From contig NZ_JACESA010000007.1 in NCBI RefSeq assembly GCF_013912065.1, forward strand, positions 1-64,000: 64,000 nt of DNA. Reading direction: 5' to 3'. Position 1 is the first letter of the stretch. Each line of letters starts with the position of its first letter. The notes beneath the pieces are model-generated. The model did no database searches and was not told the DNA's origin. It saw only the letters and a program-made list of their open reading frames with translations. Of this stretch, positions 26,851 through 34,982 are shown piece after piece. A program made the translations under genes and the position numbers. This DNA comes from Brevundimonas sp. Its GTDB lineage: Bacteria; Pseudomonadota; Alphaproteobacteria; Caulobacterales; Caulobacteraceae.

Positions 26851-28296
26851 ATGAAAAGAGCCCGCCGCGCCCGCATCGTCGCGACCCTGGGTCCCGCGAG
26901 CCGGGCCCCCGGCACGGTCAAGGCCCTGGCCCAGGCCGGGGTGGACGTGTTCCGCCTGAACTTCAGCCACGGCTCGCACGAGGATCACGCCGCCGCCCTG
27001 AAGGCCGTACGCGGCGCCGAGATGGCCCTGCAGCGGCCGCTGGGCGTGCTGGCCGACCTGCAGGGGCCCAAGCTGCGGCTGGGCCGGTTCAAGGATGTCG
27101 AGATCGCGGTCAAGCCGGGCCACGCCATGCGGTTCGACCTGGACCCGACCCCCGGCGACGAGACCCGGGTGCAGATGCCGCATCCCGAGATCTTCAAGGC
27201 CCTGCGGCCGGGCATGCTGCTGCTGCTGGACGACGGCCGGGTGCGGCTGAGGGTGGGCGAACGCACGGACGAATGGGCCGATGTGACGGTCGAGAGCGGC
27301 TCCAAACTGTCGGACCGCAAGGGCGTGGCCGTGCCCGAGGCCGTCATCCCCGTCTCGGCCCTGACCCCCAAGGACCGCGAGGACCTGGCCTTCGCCCTGC
27401 GTCAGGGCGTGGACTGGGTGGCGTTGAGCTTCGTGCAGAAGCCCGAGGACATGGCCGAGCTGAAGCGGATCGTGAACGGCCAGGCCGCCTGCCTGGCCAA
27501 GATCGAGAAGCCGGCGGCCGTGGCCGATCTCGAAGCCATCCTCGACTATTGCGACGGGGTCATGGTGGCGCGCGGCGATCTGGGGGTCGAACTGGACCCC
27601 GAGGACGTGCCGGTGGCGCAGAAACAGATCGTGCGCGCGGCCCGCAATCGCGGCGTGCCGGTGATCGTGGCGACCCAGATGCTGGAATCCATGACCAGCG
27701 CCCCGGCCCCGACCCGCGCCGAGGCCACCGATGTCGCCAACGCCGTGTACGAGGGCGCCGACGCCCTGATGCTGTCGGCCGAGACGGCGTCGGGCGACTA
27801 TCCGCTGGAATCGGTCGAGATGATGAGCCGGATCATCGAACGGGTCGAACGCGACCCGATGTGGCCCCAACTGATGGGCGCCGAACACGCGGGCATGGAC
27901 GAGCACGACGTCGACGCCCTGGTGGCGGCGGCCGCCATGGCCGCGAATGCGCCGTCCACCGGCTGTCTGGTGGTCTTCACCACCCTGGGCGGCACGGCCC
28001 GGCGAATGGCGCGCGAGCGGCCGTTGAAGCCGATCCTGGCGCTGACGCCCAATGCCAACACGGCGCGTCGCCTGGCCCTGGTCTGGGGGCTGGAGCCGAG
28101 GCTGGGGAATCAGCCGGATTCGCTGGAGGTCGTCACCAACGACGCCGTCAACGGCGCGGTGCAGTACGGTCTGGCCGAACCGGGCCAGCGGATACTGATC
28201 CTGGCCGGGACGCCTTTCGGCGCGCCGGGCGCCGCCAACCTGCTGCGTCTGGCCCATGCGCCGGCGCCCAAGGCCAAGGGCGGCAAGAAGGGCTGA
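26851..28296 (+). CDS. pyk: pyruvate kinase
   Basis: A 481-residue cytosolic enzyme that transfers phosphate from phosphoenolpyruvate to ADP in glycolysis. Family blocks are in order: RIVATLGPASR at the start, VFRLNFSHGSHEDH, DLQGPKLRLG, LSFVQKPEDM, KIEKPAAV with the catalytic Lys, VARGDLGVELDPEDVPVAQK, TQMLESM and MLSAETASGDYP. The start at 26851 is preceded by AGGAAA. The gene is apparently monocistronic, with unusual repeats and a hairpin in its upstream region. Confidence 0.96.
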   Translation: MKRARRARIVATLGPASRAPGTVKALAQAGVDVFRLNFSHGSHEDHAAALKAVRGAEMALQRPLGVLADLQGPKLRLGRFKDVEIAVKPGHAMRFDLDPTPGDETRVQMPHPEIFKALRPGMLLLLDDGRVRLRVGERTDEWADVTVESGSKLSDRKGVAVPEAVIPVSALTPKDREDLAFALRQGVDWVALSFVQKPEDMAELKRIVNGQAACLAKIEKPAAVADLEAILDYCDGVMVARGDLGVELDPEDVPVAQKQIVRAARNRGVPVIVATQMLESMTSAPAPTRAEATDVANAVYEGADALMLSAETASGDYPLESVEMMSRIIERVERDPMWPQLMGAEHAGMDEHDVDALVAAAAMAANAPSTGCLVVFTTLGGTARRMARERPLKPILALTPNANTARRLALVWGLEPRLGNQPDSLEVVTNDAVNGAVQYGLAEPGQRILILAGTPFGAPGAANLLRLAHAPAPKAKGGKKG

Positions 28297-28335
28297 GGCG
28301 GGACGGCCGGGAATTGAACTGCACAGGCGAAAATC

Positions 28336-28362
28336 GGTGCAATATGCAAAAGAGTGCAATTT
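28336..28362. promoter_or_regulatory. cluster of three TGCAA motifs in the pyk-methyltransferase spacer
   Basis: TGCAA occurs at 28338, 28345 and 28355 within 22 bases. The string GGTGCAATATGCAA closely resembles the right arm of the TetR operator at 51333-51346. The rest of the 290-base spacer (28297-28586) shows no gene, terminator or clear repeat. Confidence 0.3.
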
Positions 28363-28586
28363 CGGCGAGGGCCGGCGGGCGTCTGGCGATGTCAAAGACC
28401 GAGCTCTGCTTATAACCCGATTTCCGGTCGTGCTGGGTCGATGGCCGATCTGAGAGCCAAGCCCTTGATGACATGGGGCTTATCTTTCAGAATTAGGAGG
28501 GTTGGCGGCGGTTCGCCCGTCGATGGCGAGGCGATGGCGGTCCTGCGGCGGGATCGCTACTGTAGAGCCATGAATCGGCGGCCCGG

Positions 28587-29624
28587 ATGATCAAATATAT
28601 CGGCTCCAAACGCGCCCTTCTGGGGCATGTGACCGGCGCCGTCGCGGGCGTCCTGCCGCAGGGCGGGCGCGTCTGCGACCTGTTTTCCGGCACGGCGCGG
28701 GTGGGGCACGCGCTGAAGAGACAGGGGTTTCAGGTCTGGTCGAACGACCACAACGCCTATGCCCACACTCTGGCGACGGCCTATGTTCAGGCGGACCGAG
28801 AGCGGTGGATCGACCGGGCCGGGGCGGTGCTGGCGGAGTTGCGGGGGGTGACGCCGCAAGCCGGCTGGTTCACCCAGGCCTTCTGCCGGGACGCCCGTTA
28901 TTTCCATCCCGACAACGGCGCGCGGATCGACGCCGTGCGCGACCGGATCGAGGCCCTGGGGCTGGAGCCGGAACTGAAGGCCATTGTTCTGGTCAGCCTG
29001 ATGGAGGCGGCCGATCGGGTCGATTCCACCGCCGGGGTGCAGATGGCCTATATGAAACAGTGGGCGGCGCGCGCGCTGAAGCCGCTGGAGCTGCGTCTGC
29101 CCGACATCCTGCCGTCCGTCGGTGCGCCGTGCCGCGCGACCCAGGGCGACGCGGTGGAGATGGCCGATCAGGTCGAGGCGGACCTCGTCTATCTGGACCC
29201 GCCGTACAATCAGCATTCCTACCTGGGCAATTATCACTGCTGGGAAAGCCTGGTGCTGTGGGATCGGCCCGAGACCTATGGGATCGCCAACAAGCGGGTG
29301 GACGTGAAGACCCGCAAGAGCGCCTTCAACAGCCGGCCCGGCATCGGTCCGGCGCTGCGGTCGGTGATCGAGCGGGTGAAGTCGCCCAATCTGATCGTCA
29401 GCTTCAACGACGAGGGCTATCTGAGCCGGGCCGACCTGGTCGAGATGCTGTCGGCGAGGGGCCATGTCCAGGTCGTCGAGATCGCCCACCCCCGCTATGT
29501 CGGCGCCCGGATCGGCATTCATAACCAGAAGGGCGAGAAGGTGGGGCAGGTGGGGCGGCTGCGGAATGTCGAACATCTGTTCGTGGTGACGGACCGGCCG
29601 GTCGAGCTGCCGGTCGCGGCCTGA
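28587..29624 (+). CDS. orphan N6-adenine DNA methyltransferase (D12 class)
   Basis: A 345-residue DNA methyltransferase of the Dam/D12 type. The AdoMet-binding blocks are KYIGSKR at residues 3-9 (motif X) and DLFSGT at 31-36 (motif I). The catalytic motif DPPY is at 204-207, followed by NQHSYLGNYH. The DPPY form marks N6-adenine methylation. No restriction endonuclease, specificity subunit or Vsr gene is adjacent, so it looks like a solitary methylase. It is distinct from CcrM, which has a different motif order. The target site cannot be predicted. Confidence 0.85.
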   Translation: MIKYIGSKRALLGHVTGAVAGVLPQGGRVCDLFSGTARVGHALKRQGFQVWSNDHNAYAHTLATAYVQADRERWIDRAGAVLAELRGVTPQAGWFTQAFCRDARYFHPDNGARIDAVRDRIEALGLEPELKAIVLVSLMEAADRVDSTAGVQMAYMKQWAARALKPLELRLPDILPSVGAPCRATQGDAVEMADQVEADLVYLDPPYNQHSYLGNYHCWESLVLWDRPETYGIANKRVDVKTRKSAFNSRPGIGPALRSVIERVKSPNLIVSFNDEGYLSRADLVEMLSARGHVQVVEIAHPRYVGARIGIHNQKGEKVGQVGRLRNVEHLFVVTDRPVELPVAA

Positions 29625-29677
29625 CGTCGAGCCGAGCTGCGCCGGGAACCCGACTCACCGGACGCCGTTGATGGAAC

Positions 29678-29986
29678 ATGCAACCGCCCGTCACACCCCT
29701 TGGCCTGCCCCCGCGCGAAGACGATTACCGCGTCCGACCCGCCGCCGAACCCAAGTCCTGGGTCACGGATGCGCCCGTCGTGGACCTGGCGGTCAAGCGC
29801 GAGGCGGTGCGAATCTACACCCATAACGCCGAACAGTTCGCCCGCCGCGAGCCCATCCCGTCCGAGGCCGTCGAAGAGGACGTGGAACCCAGTCTGAGCC
29901 CGCCGCCACACTGGATGATGATGCTGGCCGGCGCCGCGGTCGCCGCCCTGATGGGCGCGCTGCTGGGCGGGTTCATGCATATCTGA
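29678..29986 (+). CDS. small membrane-anchored hypothetical protein
   Basis: A 102-residue protein of unknown function. The first 75 residues are hydrophilic and proline/acid-rich. They are followed by one C-terminal membrane helix (MMMLAGAAVAALMGALLGGFM, about residues 80-100) and only a two-residue tail. This is a tail-anchor topology. It follows the methyltransferase by 53 bases and may share its transcript. It resembles no family that I can name. Confidence 0.6.
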   Translation: MQPPVTPLGLPPREDDYRVRPAAEPKSWVTDAPVVDLAVKREAVRIYTHNAEQFARREPIPSEAVEEDVEPSLSPPPHWMMMLAGAAVAALMGALLGGFMHI

Positions 29987-29993
29987 GGGGGCG

Positions 29994-30635
29994 CTAGGCC
30001 TCTTCCAGCAAGGCCCTGATCGGGGACCAGCCGCGTCGGTGCGCCGGGCAGGGGCCCAGTGTCTTCAGCGCCGCCTGGTGGATGGGGGCGTTGTAGCCCT
30101 TGTGACTGGCGAAGCCGTAGCCGGGGTATTCCGCGTCCAGATCGATCATCAGCCGGTCCCGCGCCGTCTTGGCCAGGATGGATGCCGCCGCGATCGACAG
30201 GGACAGACCGTCGCCGCCGACCACGGTCTGGATTTCGCACGGCAGCTTGAACCGATAGTTGCCGTCCACCAGGGCCGCCACCGGCTGGACCGCCAGTTGT
30301 TCGACAGCGCGACACATGGCCAGGCCGGTGGCGTGCAGGATGTTCAGGTCCTCGATCTCCTCCACCGAGGCGAAGCCGACGCCCCAGGCGATGGCGCGGG
30401 CCTTGATCTCGGGCTCCAGCGCGGCGCGGCGCTTTTCGGTCAGGGCCTTGGAATCGTCGATGCCGAGGGGCAGGTCGTCGGGGTTCAGGATCACCGCCGC
30501 CGCCGAGACCGGACCCGCCCAGGGACCGCGCCCCGCCTCGTCCACCCCGCAGACCGGGCCGTTGACGCGCTGGATCAGCACGGTCTCGAGCGCGAGCGTG
30601 GGGAAGGCCTTGGGATTGGACGGGGCTTTAGCCAT
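29994..30635 (-). CDS. rnhB: ribonuclease HII
   Basis: A 213-residue endonuclease that removes ribonucleotides from DNA and RNA:DNA hybrids. Motif [15 protein letters not shown] carries Asp32 and Glu33 of the active site. LVDGNYRF and [17 protein letters not shown] follow in the expected order. The start at 30635 overlaps the end of tag by eight bases; an upstream ATG at 30662 is inside tag. Coupling to tag makes a small DNA-repair operon. Confidence 0.94.
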   Translation of the reverse strand: MAKAPSNPKAFPTLALETVLIQRVNGPVCGVDEAGRGPWAGPVSAAAVILNPDDLPLGIDDSKALTEKRRAALEPEIKARAIAWGVGFASVEEIEDLNILHATGLAMCRAVEQLAVQPVAALVDGNYRFKLPCEIQTVVGGDGLSLSIAAASILAKTARDRLMIDLDAEYPGYGFASHKGYNAPIHQAALKTLGPCPAHRRGWSPIRALLEEA

Positions 30636-31227
30636 GGCCCGCCATCGCACGAACCTGAGCATGACGGAAGCAGGTCGTCTGATGATCGTTCACCATGCCC
30701 ACGGCCTGCATGAAGGCATAGACGATCACGGGGCCGCAGAAGTTGAAACCGCGCGCCTTCAACGCCTTGGCCATCGCGACTGACTGTTCGGTCTGGGTCG
30801 GGGCGTGGCGGAAGTCAGCCCACTGAGTCTGGATCGGTTCGCCGTCGACAAAGGACCAGAGCCAGTCGGAGAAGTCTTCGTCGTTGTCGCGCATCTCCAG
30901 CCAGATCTTGGCGCCTTTGACGGCGGCGTTGATCTTGGCGCGCGAGCGGATAATGCGGGCGTCGCCCAGCAGGCGCTCGATGTCGGCCTCGCCATAGCGG
31001 GCGACGATCTCGGGGTCGAAGCCGTCGAAGGCGTCGCGGATGCCCTCGCGTTTGCGCAGGATGGTGATCCAGGCGAGGCCGGCCTGGAAGCCGTCGAGCA
31101 CCAGCTTTTCCCACAGGGCGCGAGGATCGCGCTCCGGCACGCCCCATTCCTGATCGTGATAGGCGATGTAGAGCGGGTCCGTGGTCCCGCACCAGCCGCA
31201 GCGGCCTTCCGCATGTGAATCGGTCAT
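30628..31227 (-). CDS. tag: DNA-3-methyladenine glycosylase I
   Basis: A 199-residue base-excision repair enzyme that removes 3-methyladenine. The N-terminal [22 protein letters not shown] gives the zinc-binding Cys10 and the Tag signature. [19 protein letters not shown] is the helix-hairpin-helix area, and the C-terminal [12 protein letters not shown] supplies the remaining zinc ligands. It is co-directional with rnhB, whose start lies inside its last codons. Confidence 0.95.
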   Translation of the reverse strand: MTDSHAEGRCGWCGTTDPLYIAYHDQEWGVPERDPRALWEKLVLDGFQAGLAWITILRKREGIRDAFDGFDPEIVARYGEADIERLLGDARIIRSRAKINAAVKGAKIWLEMRDNDEDFSDWLWSFVDGEPIQTQWADFRHAPTQTEQSVAMAKALKARGFNFCGPVIVYAFMQAVGMVNDHQTTCFRHAQVRAMAGHG

Positions 31228-31265
31228 GGCGCGATGTTGCCTGTTTGTTCAGGAAGAGGAAAGGG

Positions 31266-31298
31266 CCGTCTCCTCCCCGCAAAGCGGGGAGGAGACGG
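31266..31298. repeat. perfect 15-bp hairpin between tag and ygfZ
   Basis: CCGTCTCCTCCCCGC and its exact complement flank an AAA loop. It lies 29 bases downstream of the ygfZ stop and upstream of tag on the same strand. It has no T-run, so it may be a factor-assisted terminator or a small intergenic palindrome. Confidence 0.6.
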
Positions 31299-31327
31299 GT
31301 TCGTGTCCGCCGCCGGGTTCTGGCCGG

Positions 31328-32101
31328 TCACATCCAGGCGGGGCGGCGCAGGCGCACCGGGCGGCCGTCCACGGTCAGGTCGCCGTCGATCCGGTCCACT
31401 CGCAACAGGGCCATGGCCGAGCCGTCATGGCCGGACAGAACCTCGCCCGCGCGCAGTTCGCCCTTCAACACCTCGGCCCCGAAGGCCGGCGGCGGGCCGT
31501 CGAAATCGAGCGGCATCATCCGGTTCTTGATGCTGCCCCGGCGTTTCATCCGCGAGGTGGTCTCCTGGCCGACGAAACAGCCCTTCTGGAAGTCGATGCC
31601 GTTCAGCAGGTCGAAATCGGCCTCGATCGGATAGGTCTTGTCCTGGGGGGCGTCGGCGGTCGGATCGGGGACGCCGACCGACAGGCGGTGGGCGTCGTAG
31701 TCGGCCTCGGCGGCGTCGGCCGTGGCCTCGCCATAGAGGCGGCCGCCCATCAGCGGGGTGCGGGGGTCGGGGATGAAGCCCTCGGACGTTTGAGGCCACG
31801 CGGCGAAGATGGGGCGGTCGTCGGCGGCGACCTGGACCTTGGCCCGGAGCTTGTACATCGACAGCCGCTGGACCAGGGCGTCGCGCCGGTCGGCGGCGAC
31901 GTCAAGCAGGACGCCGTCGCCGTCGCCCAGGATGAACAGGTCGAACAGCAGCCGGCCGGGCGGCGACAGCAGGGCGCCGAAGCGGAGTTCGCCGTCCTTC
32001 AGCGTCTCCACGTCCTGGGTCAGCAGATTGTGCAGGAAGGGCCTGGCCTCCTCGCCCGTGACGGAGATGAGGGCGCGGGAGGAGAGGCGAGCGATGGGCA
32101 T
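31328..32101 (-). CDS. ygfZ: folate-binding protein YgfZ (GcvT-like, iron-sulphur cluster assembly)
   Basis: A 257-residue tetrahydrofolate-binding protein that helps build or repair iron-sulphur clusters in some enzymes. The diagnostic motif KGCFVGQE with its essential Cys is present near residue 172. The N-terminal RALISVTGEEARPFLHNLLTQDV matches the GcvT-like fold. The start at 32101 was chosen over 32146 because MPIARLSSRALI is the family opening. It stands alone, with a hairpin after it. Confidence 0.93.
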   Translation of the reverse strand: MPIARLSSRALISVTGEEARPFLHNLLTQDVETLKDGELRFGALLSPPGRLLFDLFILGDGDGVLLDVAADRRDALVQRLSMYKLRAKVQVAADDRPIFAAWPQTSEGFIPDPRTPLMGGRLYGEATADAAEADYDAHRLSVGVPDPTADAPQDKTYPIEADFDLLNGIDFQKGCFVGQETTSRMKRRGSIKNRMMPLDFDGPPPAFGAEVLKGELRAGEVLSGHDGSAMALLRVDRIDGDLTVDGRPVRLRRPAWM

Positions 32102-32156
32102 GGCGCCAAGATAGGGGGCATGGCGGGCGTCCAGAAGGCGCCCCACCGAAAATCGC

Positions 32157-32537
32157 CTAGGCTGTTCGCGCCGGCCTGTTCCGCAGCGACAGGCAATAGC
32201 CGATCGTCACGGCAATCCCCGTCAGGACCGCGCCGGAGCCGCCCGCCACGGCCACCGGGATCGGGGCGAAGGCCCAGAGGCCGGCATAGACCAGACCGCT
32301 CAGCACCAGGGACCAGCCGGCGACGCGCCGGGCCTGGCGAGCGCAGGCGTTGGGGACGAAGGTCTTGGGCAGTCGATTGCCCATCCAGGCGATCATCAGG
32401 CCGTTCAGCCCGACGACGACACGCGTGACCGTATCGGCGTCCAGCAAGCCCGCGTCGCGCGCCAGCTTGCCGCACAGGGCGACGGCGACGATGGCGCCGG
32501 CCCAGGCGAAGCTTCCGATCAGATCCTTTTTCATCAT
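32157..32537 (-). CDS. small membrane protein paired with an ArsR regulator (SdpI-like half?)
   Basis: A 126-residue inner-membrane protein with about three or four helices. Its middle, WMGNRLPKTFVPNACARQARRVAGW, resembles the NRLVGVRTPW...NRLAG block of SdpI proteins, one of which is encoded 1.7 kb away in a parallel arrangement. That relationship is an inference from a short match. It overlaps the ArsR gene by four bases, so the two are co-translated, and the ArsR protein probably controls it. Confidence 0.6.
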   Translation of the reverse strand: MMKKDLIGSFAWAGAIVAVALCGKLARDAGLLDADTVTRVVVGLNGLMIAWMGNRLPKTFVPNACARQARRVAGWSLVLSGLVYAGLWAFAPIPVAVAGGSGAVLTGIAVTIGYCLSLRNRPARTA

Positions 32538-32827
32538 GCCGTCTCCTTACCGGGCTTCGACGCGTCCGCGTCGAGGCCGAATGAATGGACGAAGCCCAGC
32601 AGCGCCTCTTCGAGCACCGAGAGCTTCAGGTGATAGAGCACGGATTTCCCGACTTTTTCCGCATGAACCAGATCGGCCTCCTTCAGCACCGCGAAGTGCG
32701 CCGACATCGTCGGCTTGGAGACGTCGAACCGGTCGCTGATCTCACCCGCGCTCATGGGCCCCTCGCGCAGGAGCTGGAGCACCCGACGACGGGTGGGATC
32801 GGACAGGGCCTTGAATACCGAACTCAT
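32534..32827 (-). CDS. ArsR-family transcriptional repressor (SdpR-like)
   Basis: A 97-residue winged-helix regulator. The start VFKALSDPTRRRVLQLLREGPMSAGEISDRF and the recognition helix SKPTMSAHFAVLKEADLV are typical. There is no Cys metal-binding motif in the DNA-binding helix, so it is not a classical arsenic sensor. It forms an operon with the membrane protein at 32157. A 12-base palindrome sits eight bases before its start codon. Confidence 0.88.
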   Translation of the reverse strand: MSSVFKALSDPTRRRVLQLLREGPMSAGEISDRFDVSKPTMSAHFAVLKEADLVHAEKVGKSVLYHLKLSVLEEALLGFVHSFGLDADASKPGKETA

Positions 32828-32835
32828 GATGAGAC

Positions 32836-32847
32836 AATTAGCTAATT
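32836..32847. promoter_or_regulatory. palindromic ArsR operator AATTAGCTAATT
   Basis: A perfect 12-base palindrome lies eight bases upstream of the ArsR start codon. The second ArsR gene (34840) has a different 12-base TA-rich palindrome at exactly the same distance. Autorepression is likely. Confidence 0.6.
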
Positions 32848-32908
32848 ATCGAAATGAGTCAAGCGGTGTTCGACCGACGACCGATCGGCCTCTGTTTCGA
32901 AGAAGCCC

Positions 32909-33835
32909 TCAGCGCGCCTGGATGAACTTCGCCACATCCTCGACCACGCCGGGCGCGAGGGGCAGGTCGGGATTGGAATAGGCCGCCAGGTTGGCGGCCC
33001 GGTCTGCGGACGCGGTCTTCAGCACATGATTGACGCCTTCCCACAGTTTCAGCGTCGCCTGCGGATCGGCGGCCGCCAGGGCCTCGGCGTCGGCGACGCT
33101 GACCTGGATGTCTGTGGTCCCCTGGCCAATGAAGACCCGGCCGTCATAGGCGGCGATCAGGGCGGCGGGATCGAGCGACAGGAAGGAAATCAGATAGGGC
33201 TGGATTGAGGGGCGGAACAGGGCGGCGAGCGCGGGCGGGGTGTCGGCAGTGGTACGGCCGGCCTCCAGTTCGCTGAGGGCGGCGAAGGCCTGGGCCTTCA
33301 TCGGCTCGGGCAGGGACGCCAGTTGCTCGCGTATCACGGCGCCGGCCGGCCGCCCGGTGCCGGACAGGAGGATCAGGCCGCAGACCTTGCCGGCGTCAGC
33401 GCCGCCTTCGACCGCCTTCAGTGCGATCAGGGCGCCTTCGCTGTGGCCGATCAGCCAGGCGCAGGGTCGCCCGGCGCGCGCTGCCGCCTCGGCCGCCCAG
33501 GCGCGAGCGTCGTTGGAATAGTCGGTGAAGCGGAGGTCCGCCTCGACCGGACCGGCGGCGGCGCTCTGGCCAATGCCGCGCTTGTCGATGCGAACCGTGG
33601 CGATCCCCTGCGCCGCCAGACCCTCGGCCAACAGCCGATAGGTCCCGGCCGAGACGCCCAGCGGATTGTTCCCGTCCCGATCCGTCGGACCGGAGCCGGG
33701 CAAGATGACCGCGACGGCGGTCGAAGCCTCAGGCTCTAGCATGGTCCCGTATAGAGGCGCGGGCTGGGCGGGCAGAACGATCTCGGTCTCTGACGGCGCG
33801 GCGGCGAGGACGGCGGCGAGGGCGAGGCTCAGCAT
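32909..33835 (-). CDS. secreted alpha/beta hydrolase
   Basis: A 308-residue hydrolase with a short signal peptide (MLSLALAAVLAAAPS). The fold is shown by VILPGSGPTDRDGNNP (oxyanion region), TVRIDKRGIGQS, the nucleophile elbow LIGHSEGALIAL with its Ser, and a late GVNHVLK that supplies the catalytic His. The pattern is that of the esterase/lipase group with a GHSEG elbow. It lies between the two ArsR modules on the same strand. The substrate is unknown. Confidence 0.85.
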   Translation of the reverse strand: MLSLALAAVLAAAPSETEIVLPAQPAPLYGTMLEPEASTAVAVILPGSGPTDRDGNNPLGVSAGTYRLLAEGLAAQGIATVRIDKRGIGQSAAAGPVEADLRFTDYSNDARAWAAEAAARAGRPCAWLIGHSEGALIALKAVEGGADAGKVCGLILLSGTGRPAGAVIREQLASLPEPMKAQAFAALSELEAGRTTADTPPALAALFRPSIQPYLISFLSLDPAALIAAYDGRVFIGQGTTDIQVSVADAEALAAADPQATLKLWEGVNHVLKTASADRAANLAAYSNPDLPLAPGVVEDVAKFIQAR

Positions 33836-33860
33836 GGTCGGGCTCCGGACGAATGATGGA

Positions 33861-34541
33861 TCAGAGGGAGGTGCGGTCTGGATCGGCGCGCCAGACCCGC
33901 CAGCTTTCGAAAGCGGACAGGGCGGCGCTGGCGATTACGGCGCCGGTCAGCACATGCAGCGCCAAGGGCTGAGGCGCGACCGGCGCGGCGATTACGCCGG
34001 CCAGGCCCAGCAGGAAGAACAGCCGGCCGGCGAGACGGTTGGAGCGGTCCCAGGCCAGGCGGCTGCCATAGGACCAGGGCGTCCGCACCCCGACCAGCCG
34101 GTTCGGCGACACTCGGCCTACGAAGCCGCCCAGGACCAGGAAAATCAATGAAAGCCCGCCCATCAGGATCGCCCCACGATCCTCCAGCGGGGCGCCGCCC
34201 AAGCTTAGCCAGGCTATCATCAGGCCGATGGCGGCGAAGGCGAACAGCAGTATCCCCTGGCCAGTCCGCAGGCTGCGACGGCGGAAGACGTCGCCTTCCT
34301 TCGCCGCCAGGCGCGCGGCCAGGGCCAGGCCGGTCGCGGCGATGAAGCCGATCAGGGTCAGGCCGCCACACACGACGGCGAACTCGACCCGGTCGCCCCA
34401 GCGGTCCGGCTGAAGGTCCGGCCCGAAATGCAGGGGCAGGGGCGTGGTTGGCCCATTGAATCCGATGTGAAGGGCGAAGGCGGCCTGGACTGCGAAGACC
34501 GCGAGGGTCAGTTGATCCAGCAGGGAAAACCGGGGCGTCAT
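33861..34541 (-). CDS. SdpI-family membrane protein
   Basis: A 226-residue inner-membrane protein with about six helices. The family signature VSPNRLVGVRTPWSYGSRLAWDRSNRLAG is complete. In Bacillus, SdpI gives immunity to the SDP toxin and holds the repressor SdpR at the membrane. In proteobacteria the role is unclear and no toxin gene is seen here. It overlaps the ArsR gene at 34538 by four bases. Confidence 0.87.
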   Translation of the reverse strand: MTPRFSLLDQLTLAVFAVQAAFALHIGFNGPTTPLPLHFGPDLQPDRWGDRVEFAVVCGGLTLIGFIAATGLALAARLAAKEGDVFRRRSLRTGQGILLFAFAAIGLMIAWLSLGGAPLEDRGAILMGGLSLIFLVLGGFVGRVSPNRLVGVRTPWSYGSRLAWDRSNRLAGRLFFLLGLAGVIAAPVAPQPLALHVLTGAVIASAALSAFESWRVWRADPDRTSL

Positions 34542-34840
34542 CGGCGGGGCTCCACCACGGGCGGCGTGATCTCCGCCGTCGCGCCGGTCCCGGCGATGTC
34601 CATCAGAAAGGCCATGGCCTCCTCGACGGCCGAAATTTCCAGCCGGTAGCGGATGGTCTGGCCATCGCGCTCGGGACTGACCAGACCGGCCTCCTTCAGC
34701 GCATTCAGGTGTCCGGTGATCGTGGGCCAGGTCATGTCGAAAGCGGCGGCGATATCGCCCGACGCCAAAGGCCCTGACCGTAGCATGGCCAGGATGCGGC
34801 GGCGCACCGGATGGGACAGGGCCTTGAAAAGGGTGTTCAT
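34538..34840 (-). CDS. ArsR-family transcriptional repressor (SdpR-like)
   Basis: A 100-residue winged-helix repressor. LFKALSHPVRRRILAMLRSGPLASGDIAAAF and the helix TWPTITGHLNALKEAGLV define the family. The start at 34840 is the usual opening MNTLFKALSHPVRR; an upstream extension to 34984 would cross the operator. It is co-translated with the SdpI gene and has a palindrome just upstream, so autoregulation of the pair is likely. Confidence 0.88.
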   Translation of the reverse strand: MNTLFKALSHPVRRRILAMLRSGPLASGDIAAAFDMTWPTITGHLNALKEAGLVSPERDGQTIRYRLEISAVEEAMAFLMDIAGTGATAEITPPVVEPRR

Positions 34841-34848
34841 AGGCTGAA

Positions 34849-34860
34849 CCCTAATTAGGG
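34849..34860. promoter_or_regulatory. palindromic ArsR operator CCCTAATTAGGG
   Basis: A perfect 12-base palindrome eight bases upstream of the second ArsR start. Its position mirrors the palindrome before the first ArsR gene. Confidence 0.6.
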
Positions 34861-34913
34861 GATTGGCTAAATTCAAGCCCTTTGATCCAGCTGAGCTGTG
34901 GCGGTTTGTGCCA

Positions 34914-34930
34914 TTGCAACCGAGTTGCAA
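34914..34930. promoter_or_regulatory. TTGCAA-N5-TTGCAA site before the siderophore receptor
   Basis: Two TTGCAA boxes lie 11 bases apart, and a third is at 34974-34979 just before the receptor start. The spacing of one helical turn suggests a protein-binding site. An iron-responsive regulator is possible, but the sequence is not a clear Fur box. Confidence 0.35.
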
Positions 34931-34982
34931 GTGGGCGTATGCAGCCCGCACTTCATTTGCTCTTGAGAATGTGTTGCAATCC

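Noticed and set aside
23977-28395. A 1472-codon open frame on the minus strand
   Set aside because: It runs antisense through the DUF808, phosphatase and pyk genes, has no family motifs and a low-complexity composition typical of shadow frames in GC-rich DNA.
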